Below, in pieces: positions 1 to 10,504 of a stretch of 64,000 bases of DNA. Below the pieces are notes generated by a model. That model worked only from the letters and a program-made list of their open reading frames with translations. It made no database searches and was not told where the DNA came from. This DNA is from Mycoplasmopsis edwardii (lineage in GTDB: Bacteria > Bacillota_I > Bacilli_A > Mycoplasmatales > Metamycoplasmataceae), in the NCBI RefSeq assembly GCF_900476105.1, contig NZ_LS991951.1:186001-250000 (forward strand). Reading direction: 5' to 3'. The translations under genes and the position numbers were made by a program. Every line of letters begins with the position of its first letter. The stretch's first letter is position 1.

Positions 1-1
1 A

Positions 2-1678
2 GATATTCAAAAAAGAGATGTCGAAACAGAGCTTAATTTTTTCAAAAGTTACAAAGCTAAAATTACTAAGAAAAATAAAACATACATTCTTTCAATTATT
101 AAAAAAATTAAAGGTGAAAGAAAAATTCTTAAAATCAAACTTAAGAATCTTCCTCGCGATGATGATAAGTGATTAGAAGTTTATAAAAACTTATTAATCA
201 AGAAGAGTTTAGTTAAATTCTGAAAAAAGCACTTCAGGGATATTTTATACCTTAAAACCAACATGATTTTTGAACTAGAAAATTACATAAATCACGAAAT
301 TAAAATGTTCTCTGAAAACCGCTTCTTCCCGATTCTTAAATCTAAGAAAAGTAAATATGAAAAAATCAAAAGAATAAAAGAAGTTGTTCATTATGAATTT
401 GATATTCAAATCGATTTATATACTTCTGAGTCTAATAAAACAAAAGCAAAAATCAATAATGAATTTCAATGCTTATATAATAAGAAAAAAGAATTATCTA
501 GCCTTGTTTTCACAAGAAAAGAAATTACAGCAGAAAAATCAAGTATTTTTAACTTTGAACAATCAATCAAACTTGCCGAAGCAGAAGTTAGATGAAGTGA
601 TTCGTCACAAGAAAAATTATTTAATTCATTTTTAAATAAAAAAGAATTAAAGGTTTCTAAGTTAGAAAAAAATATTAAGAATTATAAAAAAATGATCGAT
701 CCACTCCTTAGCTTAATTGAGTCTGCGGTATCAAAATCATTTGACCCAAAAGCTATTAGAGAAACACCTGTTTATAATGAAATAAAAAGGCTTAAAAAGC
801 TTTTAACATTCAAAGAATGGGCGTTAGATTTACTTATTTCTTTAGCTAAGTTCACTTCTTCGAAAGGAAGAGTTCCAAAAAGCCTTGAGATTGAGTATTT
901 AGCATCTTTAAAGTTTATTAACATATATGAAAACATATCAATTAAAATTGATAAGTTCTTTGAACCATATAAGAACCTTGACTTTAAAGATAGATTTAAA
1001 CTGAAATTTGTTAAACATAGTCTTGAAGGTATTAAAATCTTGTTTGTTCAAGATGATGAAGAAAATGTTTCATATGACTCTAAAAAAGAGATTTTAAGAA
1101 CATTGAATAATATTTCTGATAAGTTCAAAAATTCATTTGTCTTTATTACTGATGATTTAGAAATTATTGAAGATTTATTTGACGAAGTTTACTTTTTTGA
1201 TGATTATAAACTTCTTGAATGAGGATCACAAAAAGAAATTAAGAAAAAACCAATTAACCCATTTGTTTATGAATTGATCAAAAAAGGAAGAGTTGGTGAA
1301 CAACTTAATGAAATGTATAGAAATAATCAATTCTATATTAACGACGGCGTTATTACAGCCGGTAACAAAAAGCATTTTGTTTTAGCTAGTTTACAAGATT
1401 TTGATAGATGAATTATTAAGAACTATAATGATTCTAAATTGCGCTTTTTAAATGATTCTAAGGTCATTTCTCCAACACAAAAAACTAAGACAATGGAAGC
1501 CGTTATTATGAAAGGATACTTTGATGGTAACGAAGTCTTTTTAGATGAAGTTAATGAAGATTACTATGATTCGTACTTACAAAAAAGTTATATGGTTGAT
1601 GACTATGTTAACTGAAGCAAAGAAAACGAACAAATCAAGCACGAAGTTTCTCAAGAAGAAACTGAAAAAGTTGTATAA
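2..1678 (+). CDS. OppF-like ABC transporter ATPase, degenerate, 5'-truncated by window edge
   Basis: The frame is open from base 2 to a TAA at 1676-1678 when TGA is read as Trp (TGA at 170-172, 596-598 and 1223-1225, among others). About 558 residues are visible and the start lies outside the window. The segment around 1030-1280 (KILFVQDDEEN, later FVFITDDLEIIEDLFDEVYF, then a K-x-P-x-N-P-F-V-Y-E-L-I-K block) follows the Walker B to H-loop to C-terminal layout of oligopeptide transporter ATPases, ending with their 'NP..Y...L' tail. The Walker B is not canonical (no DEP), no LSGGQ is visible, and the H-loop His is replaced. The long charged middle part matches the insertion seen in mycoplasmal OppF. 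I infer a divergent OppF partner subunit; the upstream opp genes would lie before the window. Confidence 0.5.
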
Positions 1679-1679
1679 A

Positions 1680-1706
1680 AAGAAGGCAATTGCCTTCATT
1701 TTTTAT
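1680..1706. terminator. Bidirectional terminator between converging genes
   Basis: The palindrome gaaggcaattgccttc (1682-1697) is flanked by an A-run on the left and a T-run on the right. It sits between the end of the OppF-like gene (+) and the end of the CNNM gene (-), so it can serve both. Confidence 0.75.
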
Positions 1707-2944
1707 AATTTAGAAACTTCAATAATTGCTTTTTTGTTTTTAAGATTGCTTTCAATAACCTTAAAGGCAATCTCATTTTCAAGAACAAAGCGCATGTTTT
1801 TATATAGTTTATTTTTATTAGTCTTTTTAGTTAATCAATCTGCAAGACTCATATCTTCTTCATCTTCTTCAAGATGACTTGTTTCAATTTCAAGTTGTTT
1901 AAATAATTCTCACATGATAACATCTTCTTCAACTCTAGATTTTTCTAAAGAAATTTCATAGATCTTTTCTTCGTTATCATATTCATCATATATTTCACCA
2001 ATGATTTCTTCAATGATGTCTTCAATAGTGATAATTCCAATGATTTCTGAACTGTTGTTATTTTCTGTAACAAAAGCCATTTGTGCTCTAGCGGTTCTCA
2101 TTTTTTCAAGAGCACTTGACAAAATTGAGTTAGCCGAAACAGTAGGCACTTGTTTCATATAATTCATGATTTTACCTTTTTGCAAGTGGAAAATATCTTT
2201 AAGAAGTAAAATCCCAATTAGTTTTCCATCTTGTTCAATAGGTAAACGTGAGTAGTTAGTTTCTTTAAAAATTTCATGAGCTTCTTTTATGTTTGCTTTA
2301 AATCTTATTGATGTAACATCTTTTAATCTAATATAGTGTGATAAAACTTTTGTTGAGTCTAAGTCCAATGCTTTTTGAGCAAGGATACTTTCTCCAGTTT
2401 GTAATACACCTTCTTCTTGAGCTAAGTTAATAATTGATTTTAAATCTTCTTCAGAGTTTGTTACATAAACCTTTTTTGAAATTTTAGAAATAGGTCATGT
2501 TAAAAGTCAAAAGATTCAATAATTTAAGTCAATATATCAACCAAAAAATTGTAAATATCTTTTTGGATATTGTTTAGCAATTAACTTTGGTGTAATTTCT
2601 CCGAAAATAACTAATAAAGGAGTAACAACAGCTGTAGAAATGATAATAACTAATTCATCATTATCAACAATCATTTTACCTAATAAAAAGGCTGTTAAAG
2701 TTGAAGAAACAACGTTTACTAAGTTATTACCAATTAATATTGTTGTTAAGATTCTATTGTATCTTTTATGGTGTTTTTCAATTAAAGAAGCAAACTTCTC
2801 GTTGTTTTCTTTCATTTCATGAATTTTAACACTCGAAAATGAAGAATAAGCAGTTTCACACCCACTATAAATAGCACTAAGCATGAAAAGAAAGATTAAG
2901 AGAACTAAAAGTCCTATTTGAGCTCCTAGACTAATTGAATGCAT
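1703..2944 (-). CDS. CNNM/HlyC-type transporter (DUF21 + CBS pair)
   Basis: This is a 413-residue membrane protein, read through TGA (Trp) codons at 1910 and between 2369 and 2536. The N-terminus has hydrophobic helices (LLVLLIFLFMLSAIYSGCETAY) typical of the DUF21 domain. The C-terminal half has a tandem CBS pair (around FKETNYSRLPIEQDGKLIGIL and AFVTENNNSSEIIGIITIEDIIEEIIGEI). Known CNNM/CorC/HlyC proteins handle Mg2+ efflux or act as hemolysin-like membrane proteins; the CBS pair usually senses adenine nucleotides. The usual CorC_HlyC C-terminal domain seems reduced to an acidic tail. It lies downstream of dnaB on the same strand, 71 bases away. Confidence 0.85.
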
Positions 2945-3015
2945 AAGAACCCACTTTATTTAATGTTTTAAGTAATTGTTTACTATAATACGTTTCCATT
3001 TTTGCCCCTAAATTA

Positions 3016-4476
3016 TTATGATTTTTCATCAAAGAAAGTAACAATATTACCTTTATATAACATTTCTGTATAGCCTGGTTGTCCGTTACGGTTTTTTGCA
3101 ACTGTTACTTGTGTTAAGCTATATTCATCAAATTTACTTGCATCATCGTCTTTTTTTGGATCGAGAATATTTCTGCTTAAAAAGATAACAATGTCAGCAT
3201 CTTGTTCGATTGCCCCTGATTCCCTTAAGTCACTTAATTGTGGTCTTTTTTCGGTTCTTTGCTCAACTGAACGAGAAAGTTGCGATAATGCAATGATCGG
3301 AATTTTAAGGTCTAATGCAAGCACTTTTAAACTTCTAGAAATCTGAGCAACTTCATTTTGTCTGTTACCATTTAAATTGTGCCCACTTATAAGTTGTAAG
3401 TAATCAATTACAACTAGCTTTAAACCACCAGGAACAATCTTGTGTAAGTGCTTGATTTTTCAAATTAAATCAGTGATTCTACTTGATGTATTATCATCAA
3501 GGAATAAATTTTCATTATTAATGTTTTCCTTGAATGAATTAGCTAGAATTTCAAGTTCATTTGATTGTAATAAACTTGGTTTTTGTAATTTTGCCAAGTG
3601 GATATTTGTTATAGAAGAAAATAAACGGTATGTTAATTCAGTATATGGCATTTCAAGAGAAATAAATGCACAATGGTTTGGTTTGATAGTTGTTATACCA
3701 TCTTCTGATATCTCTGTAACACTAGAAATGTTTTTAACAATATTTAATGCTAATGCTGTTTTACCGACTCCAGGACGAGCAGCTAAAACTATTAATTGTC
3801 CTGGTTTAAATCCTTTGATAATTTGATCTAGTTTATCAAATCCAGTTAACAAACCTTCAGGAAGCTTGTTTTCAAGCGCAAGGCCTATTAACTCTTCCAT
3901 TTCCTTTGTCGCAGATGCAAAACTAATGAAAGAACTGTTTTGTAGTGAACTTAAGTTATTTTCTTCTAAAAATGTTTCAAAATCTTGAACTGAACCATCT
4001 CATGTGATTTTCTTGTTATGGCTCATTGCGTCAAGGGATAAGTTGTAGAAGACTTCAAGGTTTCTCATTTTGTTTAACTCAATTAAGTTTTCAACGTTAT
4101 TTAAGAAGTTTTCTTCATTAACAAACATTGAACTAATTTCGTTAATTAAATTGGTTGTTACCAATGGATATTTAATTTTTGATTCTTCATCTTCAATCAT
4201 GTTTCTGATTTCAAAGAAGTCAACTGAAGAACCAAAACCAATAAGTTCTCTTTTATCTTTTATATATCTAAATAAGTCTTTATGTCCTTGATAAAAAAAG
4301 TGTTCATCAGTAAGATATTGAGTTGCTAATTGTTGTTTTTCTGAATCCGCCATCATGAGGTTTAAAACAGTTTTTTCAATCACACGATTTTGGAATAAGG
4401 TATTTTCATTTGTTTGTTTTATAAAGTTTTCAAAGTTATTGTACTTTACAAAATTCTTATTTTTACTTTTTGACAT
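3016..4476 (-). CDS. dnaB: Replicative DNA helicase DnaB
   Basis: A 486-residue hexameric replicative helicase that unwinds DNA at the fork. The N-terminal domain (residues 1-160) binds primase. The RecA-like C-terminal domain has a Walker A (AARPGVGKTALA, near residue 238), the Walker B region VVIDYLQLISG, and the H4 segment ALSQLSRSVEQR followed by LRESGAIEQDADIV. Three open pieces in one frame join through TGA = Trp. The start ATG (4474-4476) overlaps the end of rplI by 14 bases, so translation is probably coupled to rplI, as in the common gdpP-rplI-dnaB order of Firmicutes and mollicutes. Confidence 0.96.
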
Positions 4477-4924
4477 TAGTAATGTTGATTTCTATTCTTA
4501 ATTTTGCCTCGATATCTTTGTATACATAAACTGCAATTTCATGAGATCCATGTGAAACAAGGTGGATTTTTTGTAATGCATGTTTTTGTAAGTTGAACCC
4601 AAGTTCTTTAAGTTTTTTATCTACATCTTTAGTAGAAACTGAACCATGAACGTTTAAGTTGCCATTGCCGTCAATGTTTGATGTTAAGTTGAATTTTAAT
4701 GTTAACTCTTCAAGTTTTTCTTTTAATCTTAAAGCATTTGTTCTGTGTTCATGTTCATCTGCTGCAAGATTATCTAATCTTTTGTTTAATTGAGCTAATG
4801 TTTGTTCGTTGTAAGGCACAGCTAAACCTTTTTTGATTAAGAAGTTAGTTCCATATCCTCCTGATACTTCAATAACTGTATTTGCTTTTCCGTCTTTAGA
4901 ATCTTTAATTAATATTACTTTCAT
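4463..4924 (-). CDS. rplI: Ribosomal protein L9
   Basis: A 153-residue protein of the large ribosomal subunit that binds 23S rRNA. The N-terminal signature V-x-V-S-x-G-Y-G-T-N-F-L-I-K-K-G-L-A is seen at residues 18-36, followed by the long connecting helix and the C-terminal rRNA-binding domain (STKDVDKKLKELGF). The start overlaps the tail of gdpP by 20 bases and the end overlaps dnaB, giving a tightly coupled gdpP-rplI-dnaB operon. Confidence 0.97.
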   Translation of the reverse strand: MKVILIKDSKDGKANTVIEVSGGYGTNFLIKKGLAVPYNEQTLAQLNKRLDNLAADEHEHRTNALRLKEKLEELTLKFNLTSNIDGNGNLNVHGSVSTKDVDKKLKELGFNLQKHALQKIHLVSHGSHEIAVYVYKDIEAKLRIEINITNVKK

Positions 4925-6914
4925 TGTTAATTTGTCTCCCTGATGTTGTTATTGCGAATTTTATGTTATCAACAAAAATTTCTAGATCTTCTTCACTTGT
5001 TGCAGCAGCAGTACTAAAGTGTCCACCACCACCAACAGCTTCACAAATAATCTGAACATTTGTTTCTATACCTCTAGCACTTAATTTGTAAGTGTTAGTT
5101 CCTTCTAATTTAGCTACTACAAAGGATGCAATTCTACCTTTGATTTTTAAGATCTCATTAGCAGCAATTGAAATTACGTCATTTGTTGCTTCAATATCTG
5201 AATAAGCTAAATAGTATCCTTCTTTAATCTCTAGTGTATTAGCAAGGATCTTCTTAATTTTTTCTTCTGTATCTTCATCGATTTTTAATAATTCACCACT
5301 TTTAAGTGAACTTGCTCCTTTTGCTTCTAATCAAGAAGCAGCTTCATAAGTTCTTGGTGTAACTGATTTTGAGAATTGGATTGTATCTAAATAAATTCCG
5401 TTTAATAATAATTGTGCACAAGTTTTAGAAATAAGTACTTTGTATTCTAAGAATGAAATTATTTCGGTAACAATTTCTGAAGCACTTGAGGAACTGGTTT
5501 CTACGTAGCAATTTGTTTTTGGTGCAAACTCAATTGATCTTGCAAGCCTATGGTGGTCAAAAACAAATATGTTTTCTCTATGCACATCGTCAATTGCGTT
5601 TGGATTATCAGTTCTATTTGGATCTGCAATATCTACAAAAACAACAAGTGTTTTGTGTGTTGTGTGTTTAAGTGCGTAATTAGATTTAACAAATACACTA
5701 GCAGATTCTGTAGCAAAAGAATCTTTGGTATCTTTAAATAAACTTTTTACTGTATTATCAAATGTGTCTAAAACAATATGAACATCCTTATTAAAGTTTT
5801 TAGCTATTTCATAAATACCATAAGCTGCACCAATTGCGTCCAAGTCAGCTCATTTATGCCCATAAATAAAGATATTTTCGATTTCAGGATCATTAAGTTT
5901 TTTCTCAAGGTTCCTTGTTATGTTTTTGATAATTGTTCTATTATTATCGATTAAGATCTCTGTATTTGATCCTAAGTAGATAGGAGGTTGATTGTTTGAA
6001 TAAATGGTAATTTGATCTCCACCACGTGATTGTGCTTGAACTAAGGCTTTTTTAGCTTGTTCAATTTTTTTCTTAAGCGATGTTCACCCATATGCAAAAC
6101 CACCACTTAAAGAAATTTTGTTAATTGATGGATCATCTAATCTTTTGTTAACTTGTAAAAATAAATCAAAGTTTTCATTTATTAGTTGTTTTAAACTTTG
6201 CTCATTAGTAAAGATTAAGAATTTACCATTAGTGTATTGTCTATAAGCTAAGTTATATTTTTCTGTATATTCGTTGATTGAGTCGATTACAACTTTATTA
6301 ATTTTGAATAATTGCTCTTCAGAAAGTATTGATTGATAAAGTTGGTAGTTATCAATTTCAATTTCACCAATAACAGGCATTTGTTCTAGTGTTTGAATTT
6401 TGTAAATTAATTCAGGTGTAATATCTCTAATGATAATTAAGTTACTCAAAGGTCAAAACTGAACTTCATATGTTTTGTTTGAATACTCAAATTCAAAAAT
6501 TTTTTGAGATAAGTCTTTTGAAACTTTGTACTTAGAGTCAATTTTTAGTAGTAGTTCATTAATTTTCATTCCTACGAAGTCTCTACCAAAAGTTGATCTA
6601 ATAAAGTGACTTGATCAAACAATTTGTTGTTTGGTGTCAAAGATGCAAACTCCTATGTTGTTCTTGGTCATGATTTCTTCAATAAATCCATTGAATGATT
6701 TTTTGATAAGATCACGTGAACGAGAGAATTCTAAAAGTGCATAGAAACCTAACATCATACCTGAAATTAAGATAATTAAAATTCCTAATGCAACAAGTGC
6801 TGATATTCTCTTATCGTTCTCTAAAACAATAAACATTGCTAGAAAACTAATGAAAAGAATAAAAATCAGTGAAATAAGTACAATTAGCAATCATTTCTTC
6901 TGTCTTTTTGTCAT
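4905..6914 (-). CDS. gdpP: Cyclic-di-AMP phosphodiesterase GdpP
   Basis: A 669-residue membrane-bound enzyme that hydrolyses c-di-AMP to pApA. Two N-terminal transmembrane helices (residues about 8-60) are followed by a PAS-like region (GVCIFDTKQQIV), a degenerate GGDEF domain (around LIIIRDITPEL to KISLSGGFAYG), and a DHH domain with GHKWADLDAIGAA and VFDHHRLA, then DHHA1 with a Gly-rich GGGGHF segment near 5020. I chose the ATG at 6912-6914 because AGAGGTAAT precedes it; the next in-frame candidate is only an internal TTG. The gene reads through several TGA (Trp) codons. The stop TAA at 4905-4907 lies inside rplI. Confidence 0.93.
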
Positions 6915-6980
6915 ATTACCTCTATCTAATATTTATTTTATAAATATTATTTAATTATATCATTTATTCTATAGAATAAA

Positions 6981-7003
6981 AAAACACATCTTTATGATGT
7001 GCA
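6981..7003 (-). terminator. Terminator downstream of the ZIP gene
   Basis: On the minus strand the stem cacatc/gatgtg (6985-6990 with 6996-7001) is followed by a run of seven T, just after the ZIP stop codon at 7017-7019. Confidence 0.7.
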
Positions 7004-7016
7004 ATAAAACCATATT

Positions 7017-8066
7017 TTAGTGACTGTGTGTATGGAATGATAATACAAACGCAGCTAAAATTACTCCTAAAAATAAAGTTACGATTGTTAAAATTCAGCT
7101 TTTTTTACTAAAGTTTACATGGTAAAACTCTGGGAAGAACTCTACAAGCGAAGTGAATAAGAAAATTCCTGAAACTGAGGCATAAATAAGGGATTTACCT
7201 GCATTATTTATTGAACCACCTGCATACATTCCGATTATCATGAATGGTAAAAATAATGATAATCCTAAAAATGATAATAATAATGCTTTTATTGGTGAAT
7301 AACCAGCATCTTTTAGTCTCACGTAAAACACTACTTCTTCTGGTATTAAATGTAAGATTAAAGAAAGGAAATAAGCAGTTGTAATTGAAGAAATATTTGA
7401 CTTAACTTCTCCTATACTGTTAGGCACAAATAAACTTAAGTTATATCCTAATAAAAGGCCTTCTGGAATTCTGTGAGTAAGTAATAATAGTAGTGCAATT
7501 ACTTTTAATCTTGTTTCAGTTTTCTTAAATAAAGCTTGATCTGCTATTTCTAATTTATCATCATTATTAAAGATGAAATCTTCATGTGAATGTGTGTGGT
7601 CATGGGTATGTCCGTCTTCAACTGAATGCTCGTGTACAAAGACGCTTAACCTTTTCGAAGCAAGTAGTTTTTTATTAAATTTATATGAGATCACGAATTT
7701 AATAAAAAATGAAAATGCGATACCTAAAATTAAACCACCAACAACAAATAAGATGTTATAACCATATAAAGTTACTTTAGCTACATTTAATCCGAATGTT
7801 GTATTAACAAATAAATTAGAATTCTCTAATGCTTCTCTTAAAAAACCAAATGTAGCTAGAACAATAAAGAAACCTGTTGAAAATGAATAAACATAAATAC
7901 TAAATGTTTTCTTTAATTTTTTACCAATAACTGGTAAGAAAAGAGCTATTAATACTGGTATAAATAACATAGCTCCTAAAAAGATAAAAATTAAGAATAA
8001 TTGTGAAAGTCAAGCAATTTGAACTGAATCATTAATTGCTTCATATAAATTTTCAATTCATTGCAT
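7017..8066 (-). CDS. ZIP-family metal ion transporter
   Basis: A 349-residue membrane protein that likely imports Zn2+ or other divalent metals. I placed the start at the ATG 8064-8066, five bases after the yebC stop; it adds an extra N-terminal helix compared with the internal ATG at 7970. About eight hydrophobic helices are visible. A His-rich cytoplasmic loop (HEHSVEDGHTHDHTHSHED, residues about 145-165) and the ZIP helix motifs HRIPEGLLLG and HLIPEEVVFYV give the binuclear metal-site ligands. It is probably co-transcribed with yebC and nadE and ends at a hairpin terminator. Confidence 0.9.
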
Positions 8067-8071
8067 ATTTA

Positions 8072-8806
8072 TTAGTTATTGAATTTGATTTCGATATTGT
8101 GGTAAACCTCTTGAACATCGTCATCTTCTTTTAATTTGTCGACAAAGTCTAAAAGTTTTTTCTCTTTTTCTTCATCATATTCTGCATACATGTTAGGAAT
8201 GTATGTAACTTCACATTGAATAAATGTATCAATATTTAAAGCACTTTCAATTGAATTTTTTAATGTACTAAAGTTTTCTGGAGCACATAATAAAACAAAT
8301 GAATCACCTTCATTTTCAATGTTTTCAACATTGTTTTCTAAAGCAATCATCATTAAATCATCTTCTGAAACAAATTCTTTAGAAATCTCAATAATTCCTT
8401 TTTTATCAAAGGCAAAAGGAATTTGACCTGTTTTACCTAAAGTTGCATTTTGTTTGTTAAAGTAAGCTTGAATATTTGATTTAACTCTATTAACATTATC
8501 ACTAAGTGTAACTACGATAAAAGTAGCTCCACCACTTACTGTAGCATTGAAAAGTAATTCTGTATAAGCTTCTGAACTTTTAGCTCCTTTAGCTTTAGCA
8601 ATCGCTCTTTCAATATTATCCTTAGGCATATTTTTAGATTTAGCTTTAGCAATCGCTAATTTTAATGCTGGGTTCATGTCAGGATCTGGTCCTGCTGAAG
8701 CTGCTACATAAATTTCTTTTGAAAGCTTTTGGAAAATTTTCCCTCTAGCTGCATCTTGTGCACCTTTACGGTGTGCGATATTGGCTGCGTGTGAGTGTCC
8801 TGCCAT
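8072..8806 (-). CDS. yebC: YebC/PmpR-family protein
   Basis: A 244-residue protein of the YebC family (the DUF28 family). The start MAGHSHAANIAHRKGAQDAARGK is the diagnostic N-terminus, followed by the usual three-domain layout and the acidic end. Family members act as DNA-binding regulators or help ribosomes translate proline-rich stretches. AAGGAG precedes the ATG at the usual distance and overlaps the end of nadE, so the two genes are coupled; a ZIP transporter follows five bases later. Confidence 0.95.
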   Translation of the reverse strand: MAGHSHAANIAHRKGAQDAARGKIFQKLSKEIYVAASAGPDPDMNPALKLAIAKAKSKNMPKDNIERAIAKAKGAKSSEAYTELLFNATVSGGATFIVVTLSDNVNRVKSNIQAYFNKQNATLGKTGQIPFAFDKKGIIEISKEFVSEDDLMMIALENNVENIENEGDSFVLLCAPENFSTLKNSIESALNIDTFIQCEVTYIPNMYAEYDEEKEKKLLDFVDKLKEDDDVQEVYHNIEIKFNN

Positions 8807-8817
8807 AATAAATCTCC

Positions 8818-9609
8818 TTATTTAATATTTCTTACTGTATAAATTTTATCTCTCTTATGTTGAGTGATTTTATGTTTAAATTCAATTTTTTTAATTGTGT
8901 CTGAATTTAAATACTTTTTCAATAAAGTTGGATTATCAATGTGATTTAAGTAAAAATCTAGTTCATCATAACTGAATCCAAGTTCACTTTCATCAGTTTG
9001 ACCTTCTCATAAACCAGCAGATGGTGCTTTATTGATGATTGAACCGGGAACATTCATTAAACTAGCTAAAAATCTAACTTCACCTTTTGTGATTTTAGAA
9101 ATTGGTAATAAATCAGCTCCACCATCACCAAACTTTGTGAAATAACCAATAAAAACTTCATCTGCGTTATCAGTTCCAAGCACTAAATAGTCGTTTTCTT
9201 GTGCTAACGCATATAAAGTAGTCATTCTTAATCTTGGTTTAATATTCGAAATAGCCAGTTTATTTGATAAATCAAAATTACTTACAAGTGATTCAAATGT
9301 TTTGGTCAAATCAACTGTTAGAAATTTATCATTAAATGCTTTTTCTAGTTCTCAAATATGATTTTTATCACTATCAGTCATGCTGATAATAGGCATAATT
9401 ACACCTAAAGTATCATTTGGTGCAACTGATTTTGCAAGGGCATAAACTAAACTTGAATCAATCCCACCACTAATACCAACAATAAATCCTTTTGCATTAG
9501 CCTTTTTTAACTTATTTTTAAGAAAATTTTGTATTTTTAAGATGTATGAATTTGCAATATTTTCATCATATTGAACAATGTTGTTCTTGTAACTTGAAAT
9601 TTTACTCAT
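8818..9609 (-). CDS. nadE: NH3-dependent NAD+ synthetase
   Basis: A 263-residue enzyme that amidates deamido-NAD to NAD+ with ATP and ammonia. The P-loop GISGGIDSSLVYALA (near residue 48) and the later LVLGTDNADEVFIGYFTKFGDGGADLLPISK block are family signatures, as is the end region with KAPSAGLWEGQTDESELG. Two open pieces join through TGA = Trp. I chose the ATG at 9607-9609 because a perfect AAGGAGG lies just upstream; the upstream in-frame ATG at 9630 would put that Shine-Dalgarno inside the gene. Confidence 0.94.
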
Positions 9610-9866
9610 TAATCCTCCTTTAATATTCATATATTTTACAATAATCTGTCCAAAATCCTATAACTATATAAGTGAAATGAAAGGAAACGAAAATGGCCGA
9701 TACAAAAATTTTAAAATATGTAAGATTTGTTAAATTTTTAAATTATTTTGTTAAAAGATTCCTATTTTTGGACACTCTGAAAGTTATTTTATTGATATTT
9801 TGAGTAATACAAAAAAATAACACTTTTTATTGTATAATAATAAAAAATTTGTTGATAGGAGAAGAT
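9610..9866. other. Intergenic region between nadE and upp with a relic reading frame
   Basis: The frame of upp is open upstream to an ATG at 9693-9695 that has AAAGGA before it; this would add 58 residues (start MADTKILKYVRF) not found in the uracil phosphoribosyltransferase family. The block is bracketed by a short inverted repeat, tgtccaaaa (9647-9655) and ttttggaca (9766-9774). It may be remains of a small mobile element or a real leader peptide. TATAAT at 9833-9838 could be the upp promoter -10 box. Confidence 0.4.
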
Positions 9867-10493
9867 GTGCTTAAAATACTAAAACACCCACTTATTGATA
9901 TTAAATTAACCAAAATGAGAGATGTTAATTGCAATCATAATGAATTCAGAAGAAACCTTAATGAAATAGGTTCTTTAATGGTTTATGAAATTATGCGTAA
10001 TTATGAAACAAAGAAAGTTACTGTTAAAACCCCTTTAAACCAAGAATTTGATGGTGATAACTTTAATAAAGAAATTGTCCTAGTACCTATTTTGAGAGCA
10101 GGTTTAGGAATGACTGATGGACTTTTAAACTTGATTCCTGAATCAAGAGTTGGACATATTGGAATGTATAGAGATGAAAACACTTTAACACCAAAGGAAT
10201 ACTTCTACAAAATTCCAAATGTTGATAAAGATAGTTTATTAATTGTTGTCGATCCGATGCTTGCGACCGGTAATTCAGCAGTTGATGCAATCAGAAGATT
10301 AAAACAAGATGGTTTTACAAATATTAAACTTGTGTGTTTAGTAGGTGTGCAAGAAGGTGTTGATAATATTGAAAATAATTTTGGAAAAGATTTTGAAATT
10401 TATCTAGCATCACTTGATTACAAATTAAATAAACATGGATATATTGAACCAGGTTTAGGTGACGCAGGTGATAGAATCTTTGGAACAAAATAA
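9867..10493 (+). CDS. upp: Uracil phosphoribosyltransferase
   Basis: A 208-residue salvage enzyme that makes UMP from uracil and PRPP. Visible motifs are PILRAGLGMTDGLL, the flexible loop region HIGMYRDENTL, and the PRPP-binding VVDPMLATGNSAVDA, plus the C-terminal uracil-binding YIEPGLGDAGDRIFGTK. I chose the GTG start at 9867 because AGGAGA lies five bases before it and because the resulting N-terminus (LKILKHPLIDIKLTKMRD) fits the family length. The frame stays open further upstream, which is noted separately. It lies just before lon, 11 bases apart. Confidence 0.95.
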   Translation: MLKILKHPLIDIKLTKMRDVNCNHNEFRRNLNEIGSLMVYEIMRNYETKKVTVKTPLNQEFDGDNFNKEIVLVPILRAGLGMTDGLLNLIPESRVGHIGMYRDENTLTPKEYFYKIPNVDKDSLLIVVDPMLATGNSAVDAIRRLKQDGFTNIKLVCLVGVQEGVDNIENNFGKDFEIYLASLDYKLNKHGYIEPGLGDAGDRIFGTK

Positions 10494-10504
10494 AAGGAGA
10501 AATA

